Positions 31,617 through 40,140 of a stretch of 64,000 bases of DNA are shown piece by piece. The DNA lies in the NCBI RefSeq assembly GCF_050433225.1, contig NZ_JBNPXQ010000009.1, positions 186,001-250,000 of the forward strand, in the 5' to 3' direction. The translations under genes and the position numbers were made by a program. The stretch's first letter is position 1; each line of letters starts with the position of its first letter. Under the pieces are notes generated by a model, which was given only the letters and a program-made list of their open reading frames with translations, made no database searches and had not been told where the DNA came from. Source of the DNA: Sphingomonas_D zeicaulis (GTDB lineage Bacteria; Pseudomonadota; Alphaproteobacteria; Sphingomonadales; Sphingomonadaceae).

Positions 31617-32008
31617 CATCGTCGGAATGGATCGCGCAAAGCGTTGATATGCCTCGCTTTTCGGCGCTCCGTCGTCAGCTTTCGAGGCTGTGCGCCGATC
31701 GCCGGCCGTGCCGCGCCGCTGGCGGTGGCCGCCGGGGGGGTGCCGCCCCCCTTGGGGGCGCCGCCTGCCCATCCGGCCCCTGCGCACGTCGCAGCCAGAA
31801 ATTCCTACGGATCGCCCTGCTGGCAGCGGAGCCGGAAAATTCGGGGTCTGCCAAGCGGGCACGGGCGCGGGTTGAACCGGGGAGCGCCCGGAACGCAATC
31901 GCGGCGGGCGGGCACGGGAATTATCTCGGAGCGGTGGCGGGCAGCCGGGCTTCGTCGGGCGAGACGCTGCGCCCGGGCGCGGGCGCTGTCAAGCGGGGTG
32001 GCAAGTGA
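31613..32008 (+). CDS. uncertain Arg/Ala/Gly-rich ORF between terminase genes
   Basis: 131 residues. It is joined to both neighbours by stop-start overlaps (ATGA at 31613, GTGA at 32005), which argues that it is translated. Against it, after MTSSEWIAQSVDMPRFSALR the product is a low-complexity Arg/Ala/Gly sequence unlike a folded protein. The same DNA could be a non-coding packaging sequence. Confidence 0.35.
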   Translation: MTSSEWIAQSVDMPRFSALRRQLSRLCADRRPCRAAGGGRRGGAAPLGGAACPSGPCARRSQKFLRIALLAAEPENSGSAKRARARVEPGSARNAIAAGGHGNYLGAVAGSRASSGETLRPGAGAVKRGGK

Positions 32009-32232
32009 GCTCGCCGCTACGCCAGCGCACCGATCTGATCGCCAAGTATATCGAGGCGAACTGCGGCCCTGTCGAACTCACGCAGGCAGATCTGATCGAA
32101 TGCCTCGGCATGCCCCATCACTGGTCTCGCAACAACGGCCTCGATCGGGATGCGTGTGCGCACGTTATCCGTAGGAAAATCGAGGAAAGCCACGCGCTGG
32201 CGCTGGCGCGCACGCTGGGGGTCGCGGCGTGA
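32005..32232 (+). CDS. small protein upstream of the large terminase
   Basis: 75 residues from GTG 32005 (GTGA overlap). Helical with LTQADLIECLGMPHHWSRNNGLDRDACAHVI, a possible helix-turn-helix. GTGA overlap with the terminase gene. Role unknown, perhaps DNA recognition in packaging. Confidence 0.6.
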   Translation: MSSPLRQRTDLIAKYIEANCGPVELTQADLIECLGMPHHWSRNNGLDRDACAHVIRRKIEESHALALARTLGVAA

Positions 32233-33869
32233 GCGCCCCCTTTGGTGTCACCCGGCTGCAGCCGGTCGGGCCGGTGGCCGCGCGGTTTCTCCAGTCGCGG
32301 GCGTTCGTGTGCGGGATCATGGGGCCGGTCGGGTCGGGAAAGACGCTGACGTGCTGCCAGAAGCTGCTGCGGATCGGCGCGATGCAGAAGGGCCGCGTCG
32401 ATCGGCAGGGCGTCACCTGGCGCAAGGCCAAGGTGGGCGTGATCCGCGATACCTACCCCAATATCGATGAAAACGTGCTGCCGTCGTGGTTCCGGCTGGT
32501 GCCGAAGCATATCGGCAAGTTCACCGGCGACGCGCCGCGCAGCCACAAGGTGCAAATCGTGCTGCGGAAGGACGAAAACGGCCGCGCGATCGACGTGCTG
32601 GATCTCGAAGCGGAGTTTCGTGCGATCGGTGACAAGTCGGTCGAGCAGGCGTTGCGCGGCTGGGAGATCAACGCGGCGTGGATCAACGAGGCGGACACGC
32701 TGGCGCAGGGCGTTTGGGAGTATCTGAGCGGTCGCGTCGGCCGTTTCTCGGATCTCGATCCGAAACTGGTGGTCGATCCCCAAATCATCATGGATTTCAA
32801 CGCGCCCGACATCGACAATTACACGTACAAGCTGTTCATCGACAATGAACTTGACGATGGCGTGGCGAAAGCACTGTCGCCGGTGCTGCAAGGTCAACCG
32901 CTGATCGAATTCTATCAGCAGCCGCGCGCCATTCTCGATGACAATTCGGTCAATCCGAACGCCGAGAATTTGGCAAACCTGCCGCTAGGCTATTACGAGC
33001 GGCAAATCGCAGTCAACAAGTCGAAAAACTACATCAACCGCATGCTGAAAAACCAGTTTGCGCCGGTAGTGATCGGCCAGCCGGTCTATCCGGAATTCGA
33101 CTTCGCGCGCCACGTCGCCACGGAACCCCTGCAGGCCGACCGGTCGCGGACGCTGGTGATCGGCCTGGACGGCGGGCTGACGCCGGCGGCCGTCGCCGGG
33201 CAGCGTACCTCGCTGGGCGATCTGCGCGTGCTGGGCGAGCTCGCGGTGTTCGCGGAGGAAGGCGAGACGCTGGGCAAGGCCGGCGCCACCCGCTTCGGCC
33301 AGGCGCTGCGCGCTTGGCTGGTCGACAAGTTCCCGCACCATTATCGCCCCGGCGAGGGCGATCTGCGCGGCCACAATGGCGGGCCGCGGCTGATCGACGA
33401 TGAATTCGATCGCAACGTGCTGATCGAGTTCTGGTGCGACCCCTCGGCGAAGGACGGCACCGACAACAGCGGCAACGAAAAGAGCTGGATGGAGATCGTG
33501 GCCGGCATCATCGGCTATCGCATCCGGCCGGCGCGGACGAACCGGCTTCACACCCGGCTGGAAGTCGTCCGCCAGCCCATGCTGCGCCATGACGGGTTCC
33601 TGATGAGCGCGGATTGCAAGATCCTGCGTCGCGGCTTCCTCGGCGGGTATCATTACCAGCGGGTGGCGATCGGCGACGGCACAGGCCGGTTCGCGAACGA
33701 ACCTTCAAAGAATATGTTCAGTCATAGTCAGGACGCGCTGCAGTATCTCGCGCTGGCTGATGGCGATGCGGTGCGCGAGGTCAATGGGAAAGACCGGCGC
33801 CGCCGCGGACAAAACCGGCGCGCCCGTGTCAACTTCGGAAACGATTATTTCTCAGGAGGTGCTGCGTAA
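32229..33869 (+). CDS. terL: terminase large subunit
   Basis: 546 residues from GTG 32229. Walker A GPVGSGKT at residues 32-39, Walker B-like INAAWINEAD near 146, DFNAPD motif, then the RNase H-like nuclease beginning VIGLDGGLTPAA near 311 with later acidic residues in the HDGFLMSADCKIL and SHSQDALQYL segments. It powers DNA translocation into the procapsid and cuts concatemers. First large gene of the head module; TAATG coupling to the next gene. Confidence 0.92.
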   Translation: MSAPFGVTRLQPVGPVAARFLQSRAFVCGIMGPVGSGKTLTCCQKLLRIGAMQKGRVDRQGVTWRKAKVGVIRDTYPNIDENVLPSWFRLVPKHIGKFTGDAPRSHKVQIVLRKDENGRAIDVLDLEAEFRAIGDKSVEQALRGWEINAAWINEADTLAQGVWEYLSGRVGRFSDLDPKLVVDPQIIMDFNAPDIDNYTYKLFIDNELDDGVAKALSPVLQGQPLIEFYQQPRAILDDNSVNPNAENLANLPLGYYERQIAVNKSKNYINRMLKNQFAPVVIGQPVYPEFDFARHVATEPLQADRSRTLVIGLDGGLTPAAVAGQRTSLGDLRVLGELAVFAEEGETLGKAGATRFGQALRAWLVDKFPHHYRPGEGDLRGHNGGPRLIDDEFDRNVLIEFWCDPSAKDGTDNSGNEKSWMEIVAGIIGYRIRPARTNRLHTRLEVVRQPMLRHDGFLMSADCKILRRGFLGGYHYQRVAIGDGTGRFANEPSKNMFSHSQDALQYLALADGDAVREVNGKDRRRRGQNRRARVNFGNDYFSGGAA

Positions 33870-34099
33870 TGGGTGGTGCAGTCAAATGGCTGGTTTCGCC
33901 GCTGGCGGGATTGGTCACCGGGATCGCGAAAAAGCCGAAGGTGGCCGCGCCGCCGCCGGTGGTGACGCGGAATGCGGCAACGGAAGCGGCGCGGCGCGAG
34001 GATGCGTTGCGCCGCCGCAGGGGTGCGGGGGCGAATGAGCTGACCGGTGGCGGCGCGGAAGCGGTGACGCCGGGTGCGAAAGTCTTGCTGGGCGAGTGA
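33869..34099 (+). CDS. small conserved head-module protein
   Basis: 76 residues; AGGAGG precedes the ATG, which overlaps the terL stop (TAATG). Hydrophobic N-terminus (VKWLVSPLAGLVTGIA), Pro/Ala linker and basic helix, a pattern of small proteins between terminase and portal in podoviruses. Function unknown. Confidence 0.6.
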   Translation: MGGAVKWLVSPLAGLVTGIAKKPKVAAPPPVVTRNAATEAARREDALRRRRGAGANELTGGGAEAVTPGAKVLLGE

Positions 34100-34122
34100 T
34101 CCGGCACATTGGGAGACTGACG

Positions 34123-34896
34123 ATGACGAAAGCGATTGACGAAATTTCCGCGATGAAGCTCGACGACTTCAAGGCGGAGCTCAACGACCTGTCGAAGGAA
34201 CAGCTCGAGCAGCTGCTGAGGCTCGAGGAAGCTAAGGGCGACGGTGCCCGCAAGGGCGCGCTGGAAGCGATCGCGGCGGAGCTCGACGACATCGAGGGCG
34301 GCGAGACCAACGATGACGGTGGCGAAGGCGACGAAGGCGATCAGACCAGCAACGATCAGGGCGGCGATCAGGGCGGTGAGGAACGGCTTGAGGATGGCGA
34401 GACGGCCGGGCTGGACGATCCGGTGCCCGACCAGGCGCAGCCGGTGCGTGGCGTCGGCGACGATGTCGAAAATGCCAAGCCGCAGACGCTGGATGCGACC
34501 GAGCCGGGGCCGGCGATCGACGTCGGCGCCGCCGAACAGCCGGTGCCGGAACCGGACCTGACCGGAAAGCCCGATTGGGACAACCGGACGGACAGCCAGC
34601 GCGCGATCGACATGACGCGTGACGGGCCGATGTTCATCGTGCTGGCGGATGCGAGCGGCCCGATCGACGAACTGCCGGCGATCGAGACCTCGCCGGCGGA
34701 CTGGGCGGTGCAGAGCGGCCGTGCGGTCTACATGCGGGCGCTGACGCTGCGCCGCGACGGGGCGCACCACAGGATCCTCGGCGTGTGGCTGGGGCATCCT
34801 TCGGGCCGCATCGTCGCCAAGGTCGAGCTTTCGGCCCCCTTGCCGGCCGGTGGCGGCGCGGAAGCCGAATTCCCGTCCGGTAGCCTGGCGTTCTGA
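34123..34896 (+). CDS. hypothetical acidic head-module protein
   Basis: 257 residues from ATG 34123 (GGGAG seven bases upstream); GTG 34096 is an alternative. The first 60 residues are helical, the next 100 extremely acidic (Asp/Glu/Gly-rich), and the C-terminal 80 form a compact domain (FIVLADASGPIDELPAIET, GVWLGHPSGRIVAKVEL). Family not recognised; may act in head assembly. Confidence 0.65.
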   Translation: MTKAIDEISAMKLDDFKAELNDLSKEQLEQLLRLEEAKGDGARKGALEAIAAELDDIEGGETNDDGGEGDEGDQTSNDQGGDQGGEERLEDGETAGLDDPVPDQAQPVRGVGDDVENAKPQTLDATEPGPAIDVGAAEQPVPEPDLTGKPDWDNRTDSQRAIDMTRDGPMFIVLADASGPIDELPAIETSPADWAVQSGRAVYMRALTLRRDGAHHRILGVWLGHPSGRIVAKVELSAPLPAGGGAEAEFPSGSLAF

Positions 34897-34952
34897 CCCC
34901 CCCTCTCCCCCTTCGCGCGCGCCCGGCGCGGAGGGGCAACGGAGCCGATACG

Positions 34953-36602
34953 ATGCTGCACGATGTCGATGCGATCCTTCACCGCCAGGGCGTGATGGAG
35001 CTGTCGCGCACCAATTTCGAAACGATGTGGAACGACATCGCCGAGCATGTCCTCCCGCGGCAAAGCGAGTTTCTGGGCAATGGCTGGACGGAGGGGCTGG
35101 CGCGGATGCGCCGGATCTACGACGAACGCGCCATCCTCGCGCTCGATCGCGGCATCGCGACCTTCGAAGCCTATGTCATCCCGCGCGGGCAGCGCTGGCA
35201 GACGCTGGAACCGCGCGACGACGCGCTGCTGAAAACCCAGCGGGTGCGCGAATGGTATGAGCGCAAGACGTCGCAGCTGTTCGCGCTGCGGAGCGCGCCG
35301 CAATCCGGCTTCGATACGCAGGCGCATGAAAGCATCGCGAGCCTTCTGGCGTTCGGGACGCAGGGGATGTGGCCGGAGCTGCGCCGCGACCGGCAGGGCC
35401 GGCCGATGGGGATCTTCTATCGCAGCGAGCATATCGGCCAGCTCTACATCATGGAGGATGCGTGGGGCCGCGTGGACACGGTCCACCGCAAATTCGAGCT
35501 GACGGCGCGCCAGTCCATCCAGCGCTGGGGTGCGGCGGCGCCCGAAAAGGCGAAGGAAATGGCGACCGATATCCGGCGGTCGGAAGACAAGATCACCTAT
35601 CTGCACGTGATCGAGCCGAACAGCAGGCATGAACCGGGGCATATCGACTGGCGGGGCAAGCCGATCGCGAGCTGCTATGTCGAGCTCAATTCGCGCGAGC
35701 TGTTCAGCGTGGGTGGCTATCGCACGATGCCGCTGATCGTCAGCCGCTTCGAAAAGAGCCCGCGCGAGACGTGGGGCCGATCGCCGGCGATGACGGTGCT
35801 GCCCGCGGTCAAGGCGCTGCAGCGGATGATGCGCGACCTGGTGACGGCGATCGAGTTCAAGGCGCGGCCGCCGTTGCTCGCCGGCGACGACATGCTGGAT
35901 TACGGGATCCAGCTCACGCCCAACGGGGTGACCTATGGCGGCCTCGACGATCGCGGCAACCAGATGGTGCGCGCGATGTTCGACGGCGCCGACCTGAACG
36001 ACGCGCTGCAGCTGCAGGAGCGCACCGCGGCGCTGGTCGACCGCGCGTTCTGGAATGACCTGTATCTGGTCAATCAGGAGCTCAAGAGCCATGTGACCGC
36101 AGTCGACATCATGGAGCGCAAGGCGGAGACGGGCGTGCTGCTGGCGCCGCTCGGCCGGCAGGAAACCGAATGGCTCAACCCGCAGACCGATCGCGAGATC
36201 GACCTGATGTGGGAAATGGGGCTGCTCGACGACATGCCGCCGGAAGTCGTCGAGGCCGGCGGGCTCTACCAGCTCGGCTATGACAATCCGCTGGCGCGCG
36301 TCCAGAAAGCGCAGTCCGCCGGCGGCTTCTATCGCCTGCTGGAAGGGGTGACGCCGATCATCAGTGCGCGGCCGGAGATGCTGGACCAGTTCCTGAGCAT
36401 CTATCCGTTCGAAAAGCTGGTGCGTGGCCTCGGCTACATCCATTCGGTGCCGGCGAGCTGGGAGGCGACCGACGAAGAAAAGGCGGCCGCCGAGCAGGCA
36501 CAGGCCGATGCGGCCGCGGCGGAACGCCTGCTGACCGCGGCGCCGATCGTGTCGAAGGTGGCGAACGATCTCAGCCAGGCGGAGGCGGTCAATGCGGCTT
36601 GA
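34953..36602 (+). CDS. portal (head-to-tail connector) protein, podovirus type
   Basis: 549 residues. N-terminal FETMWNDIAEHVLPRQSEF, then DERAILALDRGIATFEAYVIP, RFEKSPRETWGRSPAMTVLPAVKALQRM, PNGVTYGGLDD and VTAVDIMERK are characteristic of the T7/BPP-1-type portal. It forms the dodecameric ring for DNA entry and exit and for tail attachment. Overlaps the following Bbp19-like gene by 11 bp. Confidence 0.92.
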   Translation: MLHDVDAILHRQGVMELSRTNFETMWNDIAEHVLPRQSEFLGNGWTEGLARMRRIYDERAILALDRGIATFEAYVIPRGQRWQTLEPRDDALLKTQRVREWYERKTSQLFALRSAPQSGFDTQAHESIASLLAFGTQGMWPELRRDRQGRPMGIFYRSEHIGQLYIMEDAWGRVDTVHRKFELTARQSIQRWGAAAPEKAKEMATDIRRSEDKITYLHVIEPNSRHEPGHIDWRGKPIASCYVELNSRELFSVGGYRTMPLIVSRFEKSPRETWGRSPAMTVLPAVKALQRMMRDLVTAIEFKARPPLLAGDDMLDYGIQLTPNGVTYGGLDDRGNQMVRAMFDGADLNDALQLQERTAALVDRAFWNDLYLVNQELKSHVTAVDIMERKAETGVLLAPLGRQETEWLNPQTDREIDLMWEMGLLDDMPPEVVEAGGLYQLGYDNPLARVQKAQSAGGFYRLLEGVTPIISARPEMLDQFLSIYPFEKLVRGLGYIHSVPASWEATDEEKAAAEQAQADAAAAERLLTAAPIVSKVANDLSQAEAVNAA

Positions 36603-36930
36603 TGAGGAAGCGGCGGCGATCGTGCGGGCGGCGCGCACGCGCGTTTCGCAGGTGCGCGCGCGGATCGCGGCGCTGTTCCGCCGGCATCGGGTGTATCAGC
36701 GGCTGTTCGTCGGCGCCGACGGCGAGTTGACGGAAGACGCGGTGCGGTTCCTCGACGAACTGGCGCACGCCTGCGGGGGCGATGTGACGTCGTTCCGGGC
36801 CGATCCCTATGAGCATGCCCGCATGGCAGGGCGGCGCGAAGTTTATCTGCACATTCTCGGCGGTCTCCGGCTCGATCAGCGCCGGCTGGCCGCTCTCACA
36901 CGTGAACTGAGGGAGGAAGACGATGAGTGA
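36592..36930 (+). CDS. Bbp19-like phage protein
   Basis: 112 residues. ALFRRHRVYQRLFVGADGEL followed by FLDELAHACGG, DPYEHARMAGRREVYLHI matches the Bbp19 domain of Bordetella phage BPP-1, a small protein always next to portal and scaffold genes; exact role unknown. Overlaps portal and scaffold genes by 11 and 8 bp. Confidence 0.85.
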   Translation: MRLDEEAAAIVRAARTRVSQVRARIAALFRRHRVYQRLFVGADGELTEDAVRFLDELAHACGGDVTSFRADPYEHARMAGRREVYLHILGGLRLDQRRLAALTRELREEDDE

Positions 36931-37768
36931 AGTCGACGGGGGTGGCGCCGGTGGTGAAGGCGGCGGCGAAGGCGGCGCCGGCGGTGGCGGTGGCGGTGGC
37001 GGCGGCGGTGGTGGCGTTGCTCCGGAATGGATGGGTGCGCTGCCGGAAGAGATGCGCGGCGACGCGACGCTGAGCCGCTTTGCGGACGTGCCTGCGCTCG
37101 CGCGGGCGCATCTTGAGGCGCACAAGGTGGCGAAATCGAAGTTCGTCATCCCCGGCGAGGGGGCGAGCGAAGATGACTGGGGCAAGGTGTATGACGCGCT
37201 CGGCCGCCCGGCCGATGCCGCGAAGTATGAGATCCCCGGTTTGGAGGGCGTGGAAGGCGATACCGATCTCGCCGCCGCGTTCCGCCCGATCGCGCACAAG
37301 CTGGGGCTGAATGTCTCCCAGGCGAAGGGCATCGCCGAGTTCTTCAACGCGCAGACCAGCGACGCGATCTCGGCCGCAGCGGCTGCGGACGAAGCCGGGC
37401 TGGCGGCGCTCAAGGCGGAGTACCCCGATTACGATCAGCGCGCGCCGCAAATGCAGCAGCTGTTCCGCCAGCTGACCGGCGACAAGGCGCAGGATGTGGC
37501 GGAGGATCTGGTCAAGCGCCTCGGCACCGGGCCGGCCGCGCGGTTCATGCTGGGGCTGGCGGACAAGGCCGGCGAGGCGTTGCGCGTCGATGGTGGCGAC
37601 GGTGGCGGCTATGGCGGCGGCGATCCCGACGCGGTGCTTGAAGCGAAGATGAAGGATGCGGGGTGGCGCGCCAAGGTGGCGAGCGGTGATGTGGCCGCGC
37701 AGGCGGAATATAACCGGCTGGTGAAGGCGGCCGCGGCAAAGGAGATCCGGCTCGCGCAGGGCGGTTGA
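36923..37768 (+). CDS. capsid scaffolding protein
   Basis: 281 residues. After a 30-residue Gly-rich leader (long GGN codon run at about 36938-37016), PEWMGALPEEMRGDATLSRFADVPALARAHLEAHK and DDWGKVYDALGRPADAAKYEIP are typical of podovirus scaffold proteins, followed by a helical C-terminus with a basic capsid-contact end. It would fill the procapsid and leave on maturation. The Gly tract is prone to length variation. Confidence 0.85.
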   Translation: MSEVDGGGAGGEGGGEGGAGGGGGGGGGGGGVAPEWMGALPEEMRGDATLSRFADVPALARAHLEAHKVAKSKFVIPGEGASEDDWGKVYDALGRPADAAKYEIPGLEGVEGDTDLAAAFRPIAHKLGLNVSQAKGIAEFFNAQTSDAISAAAAADEAGLAALKAEYPDYDQRAPQMQQLFRQLTGDKAQDVAEDLVKRLGTGPAARFMLGLADKAGEALRVDGGDGGGYGGGDPDAVLEAKMKDAGWRAKVASGDVAAQAEYNRLVKAAAAKEIRLAQGG

Positions 37769-37788
37769 AATCAGGCTTGACAGAAACC

Positions 37789-37813
37789 GGGGCCGGACTC
37801 ATTTTCCGGCCCC
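37789..37813 (+). terminator. stem-loop between scaffold and capsid genes
   Basis: GGGGCCGGA (37789-37797) pairs perfectly with TCCGGCCCC (37805-37813) over a seven-base loop, 20 bp after the scaffold stop. No T-run follows. It could attenuate transcription or protect the downstream capsid mRNA; a TTGACA lies just before it. Confidence 0.45.
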
Positions 37814-38006
37814 ATCGGCACCGGGGGAAGCCGCGTCCAATCCCTCCGACTTTCCGGCCATCCCGTTCCCGCAAGGGCGCGGCCCCGGTGCTCCCGCGAA
37901 AGCCGCGGCGTCGTAGGCGGACGTTAAACCGCCAGACCGGCCCCGCCGTTCGGCGGCCATCCCGATCGAAACTCACCATCAACCGGGTTTCTTTCAGGAG
38001 GCTGTA

Positions 38007-38942
38007 ATGGCCGAGAATTGGGCCGAAGTCACACGTACCGTTGAGTATCGCAAGGCAGTTACCTTCGCGCTCAACGAAATGCCGGGCAAGTTGAAGCCGC
38101 TGGCGACGCAAGGCAGCTACACGGGCAAGAAGGTCCAGATCGAAGATCGCTTCGATGAACTGGTCGCGCGCGAGATCGACACCCGCAACGGCGACACGCA
38201 GAACACCGACACCGACGTCAACCGGCGCTGGCTGGTGAAGCCGAAGCGGCAATCCGTGGCGCCGCTGATCGATCCCGACGACGAGATGGCGACCGAAGTT
38301 GGCCTGAAGTCGCCGATCGCGACGCAGACCGCGAAGGCGATCCGCCGCGCGCAGGACGATCGCTGGCTGCAGGGCTTCTACGGCACGGCCTATACCGGCG
38401 AGGAAGGCGCGACCGCGGTGCCCTTCAAGTCCGCCAACATCATGGCGGTGGACTATGGGCAGACCGGCACCCCCGGCGGCATCACGCTGAACAAGCTGAT
38501 CCGCATGCGCCGCAACTTCGTGCAGGCGTTCGCCGAGAGCGAGGGCGAGATGCCGATCGCGATCATCACCGGCGCCCAGCTGGAAGATCTGCTGAAGATC
38601 AGCCAGATCCAGTCGCGCGACTTCAACCCGCTCGACGTGCAGGCGCTGCAGAGCGGCAAGGTGGTGACGTTCCTCGGCTTCCGCTTCGTGATGGCCGAGA
38701 TCGGCAACACCAAGGCTTATCCGCTCGCGGCGTCGCTGACGGTGGACGGCACCGGCTATCGGCGCGTGCCGTTCTTCATGCCCGGCGGCATGCACTTCGG
38801 CACCTGGCTCGATTTCAAGGGCAAGATCGACGAGCGCGCCGACAAGAACCACTCGACGCAAATCGCGGGTTATACCTGCGGTGCGGCCACCCGCATTCTG
38901 GAAGACAAGTGCTTCCAGATGCTCTGCCTCGAAGCGGCGTAA
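38007..38942 (+). CDS. major capsid protein
   Basis: 311 residues, with a near-perfect ribosome site AGGAGG five bases before ATG, fitting high expression. YRKAVTFALNEMPGKLKPLA, RWLVKPKRQSVAPLIDPDDE and GYRRVPFFMPGGMHFGTW follow the BPP-1-type capsid pattern (HK97-fold). Located directly after the scaffold gene and before the cement protein gene. Confidence 0.9.
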   Translation: MAENWAEVTRTVEYRKAVTFALNEMPGKLKPLATQGSYTGKKVQIEDRFDELVAREIDTRNGDTQNTDTDVNRRWLVKPKRQSVAPLIDPDDEMATEVGLKSPIATQTAKAIRRAQDDRWLQGFYGTAYTGEEGATAVPFKSANIMAVDYGQTGTPGGITLNKLIRMRRNFVQAFAESEGEMPIAIITGAQLEDLLKISQIQSRDFNPLDVQALQSGKVVTFLGFRFVMAEIGNTKAYPLAASLTVDGTGYRRVPFFMPGGMHFGTWLDFKGKIDERADKNHSTQIAGYTCGAATRILEDKCFQMLCLEAA

Positions 38943-39003
38943 CCCTGATCGCTGGCGGATCGCCAACGGTCCGCCGGTCATCCAGCAAGTGAGGTGACAT
39001 GAA

Positions 39004-39447
39004 ATGGCACAAGGTTATTCCGCCGAGACCGTTGGTGTCCTCGACGGCACGGTCATTCCGGCCAAGAAGGCCGATGGCCGTGTGTATCAGTCGCGCATGC
39101 GGCGCATCCGCGCGACCCTCGACCTCTCGCAGGCGACAGTGGCGCGGGCGAGCGGTGACACGAACGTGCTGGGCAAGATCCCCGGCGGCTGCGCCTTCGC
39201 CTTCGGCATCATCAATGCTTCGGCGACGATGGGCAGCTCGACGATCGCGGTCGGCATCGCCGGCACCGCCGGCAAGTATATGGCGGCCGCAACCTTCACC
39301 GGGGCGGCGCCGGCGCTGTTCGGCCTCGCCTCCGCGGTCGACGATGCTCCGCTCGAAGCGGATGAGACGGTGATTATGACGGTGGGTGCGGCGACGCTGC
39401 CCAGCTCCGGCATCCTGACCATCGATCTCTACTTTTCCGGTCGGTAA
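39004..39447 (+). CDS. capsid cement/decoration protein
   Basis: 147 residues; beta-rich with GYSAETVGVLDGTVIPAKKADGRVY at the start and repeated small-residue strands. Immediately follows the capsid gene, as the BPP-1 cement protein does. Assignment rests on position and general character. Confidence 0.7.
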   Translation: MAQGYSAETVGVLDGTVIPAKKADGRVYQSRMRRIRATLDLSQATVARASGDTNVLGKIPGGCAFAFGIINASATMGSSTIAVGIAGTAGKYMAAATFTGAAPALFGLASAVDDAPLEADETVIMTVGAATLPSSGILTIDLYFSGR

Positions 39448-39540
39448 TTCCTCGCCGACCGGCGTGCCGCCGCCCGACCTCAGCGGGCGTTGCCGGGAAG
39501 GCGGCGGCACAACCCCTTTCGACCAGGTCCCACGTGAAAC

Positions 39541-40140
39541 ATGCCGCAGCCGCCGTCACAGACCCGGATCGTCAACAGGGCTCTCGCCCTGATCGGCAGC
39601 GCGCAGCGCATCATCAGCATCGACGAACAGAGCGCGGCCGCCACGGCCGCGAAGGCCGTTTGGGATGAAGCGCGCGATGGCGTGCTGGTGGACCATCCCT
39701 GGAATTTCGCGATCGCGCGGGCGGAGGTGGCGGCGAGCGCCGATGCGCCGGCGTTCGGCTATAAGCGCGCGTTCGAGATCCCCGGCGACTGGCTGCGCTG
39801 GCTGCCGCCCAAGCGGGCGAGCTGCGACTTCTTCATCGGCGAACAGGAAGGCCGGTTCATCCTGAGCGATGCGGAAGCGCCGCTGCGGCTGCGCGGGATC
39901 CGCCGGATCGAGGATGTCTCGAAATGGTCAGCGGGGTTCGTCGACTGCCTCGGCTATCGGCTGGCGATGGAGCTGGCCATTCCGGTGACCGCGCTGGACA
40001 GCATCGCCGCCCGGATGTCCGTGGGGTATGACGAGGCGCTGCGGCGCGCGAAGCGGCAGGATGGGCTGGCGAGCGGCGACCGCAAGGGACGGATCGATTT
40101 CCGCTCCGACTGGCTCGACGCGCGCGAGAATTACGACTGA
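39541..40140 (+). CDS. tail tubular protein A (gp11-like adaptor)
   Basis: 199 residues. IVNRALALIGSAQRIISIDEQSAAA, WDEARDGVLVDHPWNFAIARAEV and YKRAFEIPGDWLRWLPP are classic T7 gp11/tail-tube-A motifs. It bridges portal and nozzle. Its stop overlaps the next ATG (TGATG). Confidence 0.92.
   Translation: MPQPPSQTRIVNRALALIGSAQRIISIDEQSAAATAAKAVWDEARDGVLVDHPWNFAIARAEVAASADAPAFGYKRAFEIPGDWLRWLPPKRASCDFFIGEQEGRFILSDAEAPLRLRGIRRIEDVSKWSAGFVDCLGYRLAMELAIPVTALDSIAARMSVGYDEALRRAKRQDGLASGDRKGRIDFRSDWLDARENYD

Noticed and set aside
34728..36638. 636-codon open frame on the minus strand
   Set aside because: Antisense to the portal gene with shadow-type composition.
37765..38007. 80-codon frame between scaffold and capsid genes
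   Set aside because: Highly basic low-complexity product, no ribosome site, and the interval contains a stem-loop and the capsid leader instead.
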